Source: an archaeon
GTDB lineage: Archaea; Nanobdellota; Nanobdellia; Pacearchaeales; GW2011-AR1
Assembly (NCBI GenBank): GCA_030699005.1
Contig: JAUYLQ010000050.1
Span: 1 to 8,075 of the forward strand
Length of the DNA stretch: 8,075 nt
Direction: 5' to 3'
Shown one piece after another: positions 1 to 5,605 of this stretch. Position 1 is the stretch's first letter. The number at the start of each line of letters is the position of its first letter. Both the position numbers and the translations under genes were made by a program. The notes below the pieces were generated by a model that worked only from the letters and a program-made list of their open reading frames with translations, ran no database searches and was not told the origin of the DNA.

Positions 1-19
1 AAAATAGGGGTGGTTTGCT

Positions 20-30
20 CTTAAAATAAA
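20..30 (+). promoter_or_regulatory. Putative archaeal TATA box for msrB
   Basis: The element CTTAAAATAAA is centred about 35 bases before the ATG at 60. Archaeal transcription normally starts about 25 bases after the TATA box, which would give a leader of roughly 10 bases. No Shine-Dalgarno-like sequence lies between it and the ATG, which fits a short-leader mRNA. Assigned by spacing and composition only; in such AT-rich DNA similar strings arise by chance. Confidence 0.45.
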
Positions 31-59
31 CTTGCAATTAATTAATAATAAAAAAGATA

Positions 60-422
60 ATGAAAAAGATAAACAAAAATTTAACTCCCGAGGAAAATCA
101 TGTCCTGTTTGAGAAAGGAACTGAAATCCCTTTTACAGGAAAACTTCTTCACAATAATGAAAAAGGAAATTATGCATGCAAAAACTGCGGAGCGGAACTT
201 TTTTCGTCTGATGCAAAGTTTGATTCAGGAACAGGCTGGCCAAGTTTTGATGATGCAACAAACGTGAAGTTGAAGGAAGACAATTCCGGAGGGATGAAAA
301 GGACAGAAGTTTTATGCAAAAACTGCGGGGCTCACCTCGGACACTTGTTTAATGACGGTCCGACAGAAAATAATAATAGGTATTGCATAAACAGTATTTG
401 TTTGGATTTTAAGAGGAATTAA
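60..422 (+). CDS. msrB: Peptide-methionine (R)-S-oxide reductase MsrB
   Basis: This 120-residue cytoplasmic enzyme should reduce the R epimer of methionine sulfoxide in proteins back to methionine. The whole sequence fits a single-domain SelR/MsrB fold of near-minimal length. Two CxxC pairs (Cys40/43 and Cys86/89) form the structural zinc site. GTGWPSF is at 57-63, HLGHLFNDGP at 92-101, and the catalytic cysteine is Cys109 in RYCINS. The resolving cysteine found in many MsrB proteins, in GCGWPSF, is a threonine here. Cys114, just after the active site, is the only other free cysteine. No MsrA domain is fused or adjacent. The start at 60 preserves the usual N-terminus and lies a short way behind a TATA-like box. 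The gene ends 5 bases from the stop of the opposing nitroreductase gene. Family assignment is very secure; the recycling mechanism is inferred. Confidence 0.96.
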   Translation: MKKINKNLTPEENHVLFEKGTEIPFTGKLLHNNEKGNYACKNCGAELFSSDAKFDSGTGWPSFDDATNVKLKEDNSGGMKRTEVLCKNCGAHLGHLFNDGPTENNNRYCINSICLDFKRN

Positions 423-427
423 TAAAA

Positions 428-1075
428 TCAATTTTGAAAATCTCCTCTTGGAAACTTTCCCTCGTAAAAAATTTCTTCTGTTTTCTTCCTTGGTGAAGGA
501 TGCCTGTAGATTTCCATTTCTTCAGAAGTAGTTTTTTTATGGGGTTTTCCCACTGCAGCCATTGCTTCAATTTGAAAGCTATTTGGGATATTTAACTTCT
601 TTTTTGCCTGATCATAATCAAACAAATCCATTCCATGAACGGCGTAACCCATTAGAAACCCCTGAAGAGCAAGGTTTTCCCATGCAGCTCCTGTGTCGAA
701 CGAATGAGTCATTGATGGCTTTCCATTATCAAAAGTTTTTTTTGAAAGTATAATAATCAGGGCGGATGCATCCTTTGCCCATTTTTTATTTACATCACTA
801 AGAAGATTAAAAAATAATTTCCAGTTTGGAGTTCCCCTCATTGCAAATAAAAATCTCCATGGTTGGTTATTGTGGGCAGATGGTGCCCATTTTGCAGCTT
901 CGAATAAAGGCATAAGTTCTTCAATCTCAATTTCTTCCCCTGACAAATGACTAGGAGACCATCTTTCAAAAAAAAGGTCATTAATCGGGTACTCTGCAGT
1001 TCTTGAGTATTTTTCAAGGTCCTCAAGCGTTTCCTCAGACTTTTCAAAAATTATTCTATCTTTATTATTCCTCAT
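428..1075 (-). CDS. Nitroreductase-family FMN-dependent oxidoreductase
   Basis: A 215-residue soluble protein of the nitroreductase superfamily, whose members bind FMN and use NAD(P)H to reduce nitro compounds, quinones or related substrates. Visible hallmarks are the FMN-phosphate motif RWSP (38-41), the conserved WAPSAHNNQPW block (63-73), a DTGAAWENLALQ helix (127-138) and the AAVGKP element near the C-terminus (173-178). Length is normal for the family. About 35 extra N-terminal residues precede the first conserved motif. The substrate cannot be told from sequence; within this superfamily the role ranges from detoxification to cofactor processing. The ATG at 1075 has a TATA-like box (1111-1120) and AGTGAT (1081-1086), a partial match to the Shine-Dalgarno extension. 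The stop faces the msrB stop across 5 bases, so the two transcripts probably overlap at their 3' ends. Confidence 0.93.
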   Translation of the reverse strand: MRNNKDRIIFEKSEETLEDLEKYSRTAEYPINDLFFERWSPSHLSGEEIEIEELMPLFEAAKWAPSAHNNQPWRFLFAMRGTPNWKLFFNLLSDVNKKWAKDASALIIILSKKTFDNGKPSMTHSFDTGAAWENLALQGFLMGYAVHGMDLFDYDQAKKKLNIPNSFQIEAMAAVGKPHKKTTSEEMEIYRHPSPRKKTEEIFYEGKFPRGDFQN

Positions 1076-1110
1076 GTCATATCACTATAAGAAAATTTAA
1101 GATAATTTCC

Positions 1111-1120
1111 CTTTAAATAG
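1111..1120 (-). promoter_or_regulatory. Putative TATA box for the nitroreductase gene
   Basis: On the minus strand this reads CTATTTAAAG, a good match to the archaeal TATA consensus. It is centred about 40 bases before the ATG at 1075, predicting a leader near 14 bases that would carry the AGTGAT element at 1081-1086. The gene therefore probably has its own promoter, although it also lies downstream of the minus-strand genes at 1195-2500. About 20 bases further upstream is the motif at 1138-1156 that is repeated at 2551-2569. Confidence 0.45.
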
Positions 1121-1137
1121 AATGGGGTATTTTATAT

Positions 1138-1156
1138 TACAACTTAACAATAAAAG
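1138..1156. repeat. Promoter-region motif, copy 1
   Basis: On the plus strand this reads TACAACTTAACAATAAAAG. It matches the copy at 2551-2569 in 18 of 19 positions, and the first mismatch is a C/G swap. Both copies are intergenic, and read on the minus strand each lies about 20 bases upstream of a TTTAAAG element that precedes a minus-strand gene. It may be an operator or activator site shared by the nitroreductase gene and the membrane-protein gene at 2153-2500. Chance similarity in AT-rich DNA is not excluded. Confidence 0.35.
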
Positions 1157-1194
1157 CGGGTTTCTTGTCAATGAGGATAAAAGACAATTAATTT

Positions 1195-1479
1195 TTAAAT
1201 CGGGACACAATTTTTTCCATCCCAGCAATTTCCAGAACCGCACTCACAGCTAAAAGTCAAAACTTGCGCACAATATCTGTCCCCCCCTCTCTCATAAGAA
1301 CATGTGTTTGCACATGAGTCGGAAAATTCTTTCCATTCTCCTCCATCACTAAGGCAAACTTCTTCCCCAGGGTTAGGATTGACAAGGTAAGGTCTGGCAA
1401 AGTATACGGCATATAAAATCACAATTAAAAGAAGCAATGCCAAAAGTACAACGAGGAGATACAATCTTCTTCTTTCCAT
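1195..1479 (-). CDS. Membrane-anchored cysteine-rich hypothetical protein
   Basis: Function unknown. The 94-residue protein begins with a short basic stretch (MERRR) followed by one strong hydrophobic segment (about 6-27), which should act as an uncleaved signal anchor. The remaining 65 or so residues would then face outside. This ectodomain has eight cysteines (42, 56, 60, 70, 78, 80, 85, 91), an even number compatible with four disulfides, in a pattern of GGEW, FSDSCxxxC, YCAQVLTFSCECG and CWDGxxC. I recognise this arrangement as recurring in hypothetical proteins of DPANN archaea, but this is from memory and no named domain is assigned. The ATG at 1479 puts positive residues directly before the membrane helix, as expected. 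The gene follows pcm on the same strand after 50 bases and has its own TATA-like element at 1508-1519. Confidence 0.85.
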   Translation of the reverse strand: MERRRLYLLVVLLALLLLIVILYAVYFARPYLVNPNPGEEVCLSDGGEWKEFSDSCANTCSYERGGDRYCAQVLTFSCECGSGNCWDGKNCVPI

Positions 1480-1507
1480 TTTTTTATTTTTCTGCCATTT
1501 TAAAATT

Positions 1508-1519
1508 ATTTTAAACTTT
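1508..1519 (-). promoter_or_regulatory. Putative TATA box for the Cys-rich protein gene
   Basis: The minus strand reads AAGTTTAAAATA here, about 34 bases before the ATG at 1479, predicting a leader of roughly 8 bases. A second TTTAAAA lies slightly further upstream inside the 3' end of pcm. The region is very AT-rich, so the exact element is uncertain, and read-through from pcm is also possible. Confidence 0.35.
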
Positions 1520-1529
1520 TGAAATTCTT

Positions 1530-2117
1530 TTAAACTATCGGGACAAAACTGAAGCCTGGGTATTCTTCAACTTTATTTCTTGAACCTTTTTTTATCACTA
1601 CTATTGAACTTACAACCGGGGCAACAAGTATCCCCTTTATTTTTAATTGATTGTTTACTATTTTTTGAGGAAGTTCGCTGAATGAAGCGCTTGCAATTAT
1701 TCTGTCAAAGTTTTCATTTTGAAGTTCGTTAAGAGCGTCACCCTGAACTACTTTGACGTTTTTGTACTTTTTTAATTTTTCTTTTGAATTTTCTGCAAGT
1801 TCTTTTATTTTCTCAACTCCGTAAATTTCACCATTTTTATTCATTTCCGCAAGAAGAGAAAGGACATACCCGGAACCAGAGCCAATTTCAAGAATTTTTT
1901 GACCGTCCCTTACTTCAAGAAGCATGAGCATAAATGCAATAGTGTAAGGCTGGCTTATTGTCTGGTTATGCCCGATTGGGAGGGGGATATCCTTATATGC
2001 TTCTTCTTTAAGGTTTTGAGTAACAAAAAAACTTCTGTCCACTTTTTCAAATGCATCCAGAATATTTTTGGGAAAGTTAAAACTTTTTAGCCTGTTAATT
2101 AAGTCCTTTTTTTTCAT
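1530..2117 (-). CDS. pcm: Protein-L-isoaspartate O-methyltransferase
   Basis: This 195-residue cytoplasmic enzyme should methylate abnormal L-isoaspartyl residues from S-adenosylmethionine, starting their conversion back to aspartate. The PIMT-specific block IPLPIGHNQTISQP (44-57) comes before the Rossmann methyltransferase fold. The SAM-binding motif I is LEIGSGSGY (76-84), an acidic residue follows strand 2 (Glu102), QGDAL is at 125-129 and FDRIIASA at 137-144. The C-terminal FVPIV resembles the usual FVPL ending of PIMT. Length is slightly short for the family but no core element is missing. A TATA-like box 24 bases before the ATG predicts a nearly leaderless mRNA. The gene is 35 bases downstream of the membrane-protein gene on the same strand. 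Together with msrB it gives two protein-repair enzymes in this region. Confidence 0.95.
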   Translation of the reverse strand: MKKKDLINRLKSFNFPKNILDAFEKVDRSFFVTQNLKEEAYKDIPLPIGHNQTISQPYTIAFMLMLLEVRDGQKILEIGSGSGYVLSLLAEMNKNGEIYGVEKIKELAENSKEKLKKYKNVKVVQGDALNELQNENFDRIIASASFSELPQKIVNNQLKIKGILVAPVVSSIVVIKKGSRNKVEEYPGFSFVPIV

Positions 2118-2134
2118 AATATGTTTAAATGAAT

Positions 2135-2147
2135 TTTATTTAAAATA
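2135..2147 (-). promoter_or_regulatory. Putative TATA box for pcm
   Basis: The minus strand reads TATTTTAAATAAA, centred 24 bases before the pcm ATG at 2117, which is the spacing expected for a leaderless transcript. No Shine-Dalgarno-like sequence precedes that ATG. Co-transcription from the upstream membrane-protein gene remains possible because only 35 bases separate the two genes. Confidence 0.5.
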
Positions 2148-2152
2148 TCTTC

Positions 2153-2500
2153 TTACCTTTTTGCAAGTAAAAATAAGCTTTTTATTGCAACAATGATTAC
2201 TGCCGGGACGAAAATTAATAATAGTGCCCTAAGGATTCTCTCAAAAACAGGAATTACACTGACTGCCCCCTGACCGAATGCACTGGCAAAAATAAGGACA
2301 GCTCCCGCTGTAAGAAACGGGGTTGTTTCTTCGGAGGCTATATTCAAAAATCCGATAATTAAGCCCACTAGAATAAGAATCCAGACCACCACTTCAGTTA
2401 TTGCCCCAAATAATCCAAAAATTACTGAGACAATTACTCCAATCAAAAAAACCCACGCACCAATAAGGTTGCTGTTGTTTTTTTGTTTTGCTTTTACCAT
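2153..2500 (-). CDS. Small multi-pass membrane protein, function unknown
   Basis: A 115-residue hydrophobic protein with a basic N-terminus (MVKAKQK) and about four membrane segments: roughly 12-32, 37-53, 60-78 and 88-109. Recognisable features are LIGAWVFLIG near the start, the polar linker NIASEETTPF (53-62) between helices 2 and 3, and a C-terminal basic end (LLAKR). I recall similar short proteins with a GxLN...E..PFL segment in Woesearchaeota-like genomes, but I cannot name a family or function. The start at 2500 fits the TATA-like element CTTTAAAG centred 26 bases upstream, which implies a leaderless mRNA. It heads a minus-strand run followed by pcm and the Cys-rich gene, and is divergent from the LamG gene with a 91-base shared control region. 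Confidence 0.8.
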   Translation of the reverse strand: MVKAKQKNNSNLIGAWVFLIGVIVSVIFGLFGAITEVVVWILILVGLIIGFLNIASEETTPFLTAGAVLIFASAFGQGAVSVIPVFERILRALLLIFVPAVIIVAIKSLFLLAKR

Positions 2501-2522
2501 GAAAAAAACAAAGAGATTCTTT

Positions 2523-2530
2523 CTTTAAAG
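2523..2530 (-). promoter_or_regulatory. Putative TATA box for the membrane-protein gene
   Basis: The palindromic CTTTAAAG is centred 26 bases before the ATG at 2500, the spacing of a leaderless archaeal promoter. On its upstream side are the inverted repeat at 2540-2553 and the repeated motif at 2551-2569, so any factor bound there could control this promoter, the LamG promoter, or both. Confidence 0.4.
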
Positions 2531-2539
2531 AACCTGGTA

Positions 2540-2553
2540 GTACTTTCAAGTAC
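2540..2553. promoter_or_regulatory. Operator-like inverted repeat in divergent promoter
   Basis: GTACTT-TC-AAGTAC is a perfect 6-base inverted repeat around a 2-base centre, located between the putative promoters of the divergent membrane-protein and LamG genes. Archaeal and bacterial helix-turn-helix dimers bind palindromes of this size. No regulator gene is present in the window, so the binding protein is unknown. The role is inferred from position and symmetry. Confidence 0.4.
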
Positions 2554-2569
2554 AACTTAAGAATAAAAG
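2551..2569. repeat. Promoter-region motif, copy 2
   Basis: TACAACTTAAGAATAAAAG on the plus strand, 18 of 19 identical to the copy at 1138-1156. On the plus strand its AATAAAAG part is centred about 26 bases before the LamG ATG at 2592, so it could be the LamG TATA box. On the minus strand it lies about 20 bases upstream of CTTTAAAG in front of the membrane-protein gene. Its last three bases at the left end overlap the inverted repeat at 2540-2553. Confidence 0.35.
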
Positions 2570-2591
2570 GGATAGATTTTTAAAAAATAAA

Positions 2592-3485
2592 ATGAAAATA
2601 TTAAAGAGATTTAGTCTGAACAAGATTCCGGACAAAATAAAATCTTTAATAAAAAATGAAAAAAAACTGCCAATTAGAATTTTACTGGTCTCTCTTATGG
2701 CTATTTTGATAATTTTTAATCTCCTTGCCGCTTCTTTTTTAAACCTGAGCACAATTTTGGATTCTCAGGTTTTGTACTTTAATTTTAACAATAATTCATG
2801 CAACGGAGGAAAAGGGATTTGTGATTTATCGGGAAATTTTAATTATGGGGAGGTGAATGGAGCCTATTTTAACCCGGAAGGTGGAATTTTTGAAGATGGT
2901 GCTTTCGAATTTAATGGAAACAGTGAAATCTCTGTAAAAGACTCAAAAAAATTGAGCCCCTCAACAACCAAAGGAGATTTCTCCGTTTCATTTTGGTTAC
3001 GGCCTGACTCATTTAATTTTACGGGTGGGAATGACACTGCTGAAAGAAATGCAATACATTTTTTGAGCAAATATTCAACGGATGGGAACAATCGCGAGTG
3101 GTACTTTAGAATTTATAATGATACAGCATATGACAATGGGCCCAGAGGGAAAAGAATTTCATTTTATGTGTTTAGCCATGATGAAGGACTTGGTGCTGGA
3201 AGCTATTTTCAGGACGATTTGAAAGAGGGGGAATGGATTCATATTGCCGGGGTTGTAAACAAAACTCACATAATGATTTACAAAAATGGGGTTCTAAGGG
3301 ATTCAAGTTTCCTTTCAGATTATAATATCAAATTAAAAAAAGGTCATGCTGACCTTAAAATTGGAAGGTATTCCCAAGAGTACCCCTCTTTTAACGGTTC
3401 AATTGATGAACTAAGAATTTTTAATAAAGCACTTGCCCCTTCAGAAGTAGTTGCTTTATACAACCTAAGAATTAATCCTGATTAA
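2592..3485 (+). CDS. Membrane-anchored LamG / ConA-like lectin domain protein
   Basis: A 297-residue surface protein. A basic cytoplasmic N-terminus (1-27) is followed by one membrane helix (about 28-50), then a single concanavalin-A-like jelly-roll domain of the LamG/Laminin_G_3 type covering about 58-292. Family marks are LYFNFN (61-66) with a following Asp-Leu-Ser-Gly, the FEFNGN strand (106-110), FSVSFWLRP (130-138), EWIHIAGVVN (214-223), the YKNGVL turn (230-235) and the GSIDELRIFNKALAPSEV ending (269-286). Cys70 and Cys77 may form a disulfide. Seven N-x-S/T sequons (Asn51, 67, 142, 147, 176, 223, 268) could be archaeal N-glycosylation sites. Such domains usually bind carbohydrate or surface proteins, but the ligand is unknown and no catalytic domain is attached. 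The start at 2592 fits a leaderless promoter and leaves a sensible anchor. Confidence 0.9.
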   Translation: MKILKRFSLNKIPDKIKSLIKNEKKLPIRILLVSLMAILIIFNLLAASFLNLSTILDSQVLYFNFNNNSCNGGKGICDLSGNFNYGEVNGAYFNPEGGIFEDGAFEFNGNSEISVKDSKKLSPSTTKGDFSVSFWLRPDSFNFTGGNDTAERNAIHFLSKYSTDGNNREWYFRIYNDTAYDNGPRGKRISFYVFSHDEGLGAGSYFQDDLKEGEWIHIAGVVNKTHIMIYKNGVLRDSSFLSDYNIKLKKGHADLKIGRYSQEYPSFNGSIDELRIFNKALAPSEVVALYNLRINPD

Positions 3486-3549
3486 TAATTATTCACGAAT
3501 AGAACTTCAAACGTCTAAAAATCATTTCTTTATTGCCTTAAATAGGAAT

Positions 3550-3714
3550 TCAATTCTTTTTCTTACCGTTTCCTGCGAAACTTTGTTCAGCAAAGAACAA
3601 CAAAGCGATTATTGCAATAATTGCAGAAATCCATGGGTCCCACATTGCCGAAACAAGGACAACAATTGAAGCAATAACAGCAAAGATTCCTTCCTCTTTT
3701 CGATTCATTGCCAT
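3550..3714 (-). CDS. 54-residue two-helix small membrane protein
   Basis: A short open frame that is easily missed. It encodes a basic and acidic start (MAMNRKEEG), a first hydrophobic helix (about 10-25), a WDPW turn (25-28), a second helix (about 29-43) and a lysine-rich tail ending KKKN. This charge and helix layout is that of a real hairpin membrane protein with both ends inside. The ATG at 3714 or the in-frame ATG at 3708 could start it; no Shine-Dalgarno is seen. A TATA-like element at 3745-3753 predicts a leader near 8 bases. It lies 39 bases after the ABC ATPase stop on the same strand and 64 bases from the converging LamG gene. Function unknown; an accessory role to the exporter is only a positional guess. 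Confidence 0.68.
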   Translation of the reverse strand: MAMNRKEEGIFAVIASIVVLVSAMWDPWISAIIAIIALLFFAEQSFAGNGKKKN

Positions 3715-3744
3715 TTTTTATGTAACTTAAATACGGAATGCGAC

Positions 3745-3753
3745 TATAAAAAG
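3745..3753 (-). promoter_or_regulatory. Putative TATA box for the 54-residue protein
   Basis: The minus strand reads CTTTTTATA, about 34 bases before the ATG at 3714 and directly after the stop codon of the ABC ATPase fragment. A second candidate, GTATTTAAG, lies at 3727-3735 but is rather close to the ATG. Either supports independent transcription of the small gene. Confidence 0.35.
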
Positions 3754-4128
3754 CTATTTAATTTTGGGATTCTCTTTTTCTGTGTCGGTTATTTTCTTCT
3801 TCTCCTTGTTATATTTTATCCACATTGCTTTGAAATGGGGGTTATTCTTAAGCTCTTCAAATGTGCCTTGGGCGATGATTTTTCCTTTTGAAAACAAGTA
3901 AATATAATCAAATTTATCCAATAAATGTAATTTGTGAATAGAAGAAATTATTGTTTTCTCTTTAAACTCCTCAAACACCTGCTCATGAATCTTAGTTTCA
4001 TTCAAACTATCAACACTGCTTGTGGGTTCATCCATCAAAATGATGTCGCTTTTTTTTGCGGCAAAAAGTCCCCTAGCTAAAGCAAGTCTCTGCTTTTCTC
4101 CTCCAGAAAGAGAGACTCCCCTCTCCAT
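3754..4128 (-). CDS. ABC exporter, C-terminal ATPase part (frameshifted)
   Basis: These 124 residues are the second half of the ATP-binding domain begun in the gene upstream. They hold the ABC signature LSGGEKQR (7-14), Walker B IILMDE (29-34) with catalytic Glu34, the D-loop SSVD (37-40) and the switch histidine His65 in SSIHKLH, then the usual end of the domain (FSKGKIIAQGTFEEL) and a charged Lys/Glu-rich tail. There is no Walker A, so the fragment cannot work as an ATPase alone. The ATG at 4128 is an internal methionine of the ancestral protein and has no Shine-Dalgarno. The homologous frame extends upstream of it to 4146, where it meets the other frame. It is best read as the 3' exon-like part of one disrupted or frameshift-expressed gene. 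Confidence 0.9.
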   Translation of the reverse strand: MERGVSLSGGEKQRLALARGLFAAKKSDIILMDEPTSSVDSLNETKIHEQVFEEFKEKTIISSIHKLHLLDKFDYIYLFSKGKIIAQGTFEELKNNPHFKAMWIKYNKEKKKITDTEKENPKIK

Positions 4129-4138
4129 AACATTTGTC

Positions 4139-4149
4139 TCAAGTTTTTA
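4139..4149 (-). other. Frameshift junction within the ABC exporter gene
   Basis: On the minus strand the upstream frame reads TTA AAA ACT TGA, while the downstream frame is closed by TAA at 4147-4149 and open after it. The change of frame must therefore occur within about nine bases that contain the A5 run (4144-4148). A one-base deletion, or a +1 ribosomal shift, restores a continuous ATPase domain. This is either an assembly or sequencing indel, a real mutation, or programmed frameshifting; the sequence alone cannot decide. Confidence 0.85.
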
Positions 4150-5554
4150 AGGGTAGTCTTTCCAACACTGGTTTTAATTGGGACATTTCCACGGCCTTTT
4201 CTATTTCTTGCTCTTTGGCTGGGAGGTTCATTGTAATATTGTACCTAAAAGTATTATTGAATATTTCTGGGTCTTGGGGAATAAGAGTTACATTCTCTTT
4301 TACCTCATTAGTTTTGTCAAGAAGGGGGACATTGTCACAGAGTATTTCTCCTTTGTCAATGTTATAGAGTCCACGAATGAGAGCTAAAACTGTGCTCTTT
4401 CCAGAACCACTTTCCCCCACAAAAGCTATTTTTTGTTTTCTTTTTAATGAAAAGTTAATGTCATCTATATGATTAACTTTACCTTGAGTGTCATAGGTAA
4501 AGGAGACATTTTTGAAAACAATCTCCTTCCATTTTTTAGGAAGGTTTTTTGGTTCAGGATGATTTAATTTTTTATACGCTTCATCTATAGAGTCTGCTCC
4601 AACAAGCCGAGCATTGGACCGGATTATTTCTCCATAAAGTTCAGCAAATTTGTAAAAAGTATTCCCGACATTATCTAAGTATCCATAAATCATATATAAA
4701 GTTCCAACTAATATTGTGCCCGTGAGGCCAAATTCGGAGTATGCTCTGTAGATTAGAATTGCAACAATCATAACCTTGATCGCAACACTTGCAAATCCCC
4801 ACTTAAGCTCGTTAGTTACAGAAGAACTTCTAAAAGTATGATATGCCGCAGCTTGCTTTGCATTTATTTCTTCAGAAACAGTTCTTTTTAATCTTAAAGT
4901 GATTAAAGTTATTATGTTACTTAAATAATCAAATATGGCGGCGGAAGTCTTATTACTGTATATATTCAATTCCTTATACTTTTTATCCAGTCTTTTGTCA
5001 ACCCTTGAAATTACAAATAAAGTAATAGCTGAAAAAGCAAACGCAAAAACTCCTATTTTCCAATCAATAAGAACAAGAATAACCAATGAACCAATGAAAG
5101 AAATAATGCCGTATATGATTTGAAAAGTCATATGTGAGGAAAAGTCTTCAATAGCTCCAGAGGCTCTGTTTATTTTGTCTATTGTGTCGCCAGAATGGTT
5201 ATCCTTATGCCATTTTATGGGGAGTTTTAAGAGTATTCTAATTTTATCATTAACATAATTTTTCTTTACATAAAATCCTGTGCTTGTTTCTAAAACTCTC
5301 GCAAAACCATGAAAAATCCAAAAAGCTACCGTAACCAACAATAGAAGAGCTATCTTAGATGCCAGATCTCTTAGTTCCCCTTCAGAAGTTATGGACTGTT
5401 GAATGGAATTGAAAATTGTCCCCAAAATGTATGGGGTAGCAAGGTCAATAATTCCCGCAATTACAAATAGGGAAGTATAGAAAAGAAACAATTTCCTCTT
5501 CTTGCCCAAATATCCCCATTCTGTTTTAATAATGTTTATTATTGGGTGGGGCAT
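4139..5554 (-). CDS. ABC exporter permease/ATPase, N-terminal part (frameshifted)
   Basis: This frame encodes 471 residues of a type IV ABC exporter half-transporter, which would dimerise and use ATP to export a substrate. Six membrane helices lie at roughly 21-45, 66-88, 143-165, 166-184, 253-271 and 278-298. The ATP-binding domain starts near 345, with Walker A GESGSGKST (380-388) and Q-loop Gln427 in IPQDPEIFNN. The frame then stops at TGA (4139-4141) before the signature motif; the rest continues in the frame 3754-4128. Removing one A from the A5 run at 4144-4148 joins them as LPLK-LETNV-MERG, giving about 599 residues, a normal length. The ATG at 5554 is preferred over the one at 5575 because AAAGGAG lies 6 bases before it and the predicted transcription start is near 5567. 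The substrate is unknown. Confidence 0.92.
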   Translation of the reverse strand: MPHPIINIIKTEWGYLGKKRKLFLFYTSLFVIAGIIDLATPYILGTIFNSIQQSITSEGELRDLASKIALLLLVTVAFWIFHGFARVLETSTGFYVKKNYVNDKIRILLKLPIKWHKDNHSGDTIDKINRASGAIEDFSSHMTFQIIYGIISFIGSLVILVLIDWKIGVFAFAFSAITLFVISRVDKRLDKKYKELNIYSNKTSAAIFDYLSNIITLITLRLKRTVSEEINAKQAAAYHTFRSSSVTNELKWGFASVAIKVMIVAILIYRAYSEFGLTGTILVGTLYMIYGYLDNVGNTFYKFAELYGEIIRSNARLVGADSIDEAYKKLNHPEPKNLPKKWKEIVFKNVSFTYDTQGKVNHIDDINFSLKRKQKIAFVGESGSGKSTVLALIRGLYNIDKGEILCDNVPLLDKTNEVKENVTLIPQDPEIFNNTFRYNITMNLPAKEQEIEKAVEMSQLKPVLERLPLKT

Positions 5555-5560
5555 TTTATT

Positions 5561-5567
5561 CTCCTTT
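5561..5567 (-). promoter_or_regulatory. Shine-Dalgarno deciding the ABC exporter start
   Basis: The minus strand reads AAAGGAG followed by AATAAA and then ATG at 5554. The spacing of 6 bases is ideal. No such element precedes the alternative ATG at 5575, which would also lie slightly upstream of the predicted transcription start. This makes 5554 the better start. Confidence 0.6.
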
Positions 5568-5587
5568 ACTCCCATGTAAAACCTTAG

Positions 5588-5598
5588 ATATTTAAAAA
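5588..5598 (-). promoter_or_regulatory. Putative TATA box for the ABC exporter
   Basis: The minus strand reads TTTTTAAATAT, one of the best archaeal TATA matches in the window. A start about 25 bases downstream falls near 5567, giving a leader of about 13 bases that just includes the Shine-Dalgarno at 5561-5567. It lies between the stop of the 50-residue gene (5606) and the exporter start, so the exporter appears to be transcribed separately. Confidence 0.5.
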
Positions 5599-5605
5599 GC
5601 TATTT

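Noticed and set aside
1171..1191. ATG AGG ATA... frame and partial box C-like ATGAGGA after motif copy 1
   Set aside because: The frame ends after six codons and there is no box D (CTGA) at a suitable distance, so neither a gene nor a C/D-box RNA is supported.
1484..1498. Tiny upstream frame (MAEK, stop) before the Cys-rich gene
   Set aside because: Four codons, no Shine-Dalgarno, and it probably lies at or before the predicted transcription start.
2546..2752. Hydrophobic 68-residue minus-strand open frame
   Set aside because: It is antisense to the LamG N-terminal anchor; the hydrophobic look comes from the complementary AT-rich codons, and it would cover the divergent promoter.
4134..4387. 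Two overlapping plus-strand open frames
   Set aside because: Both lie antisense to the well-conserved ABC ATPase domain and show no motifs or promoter.
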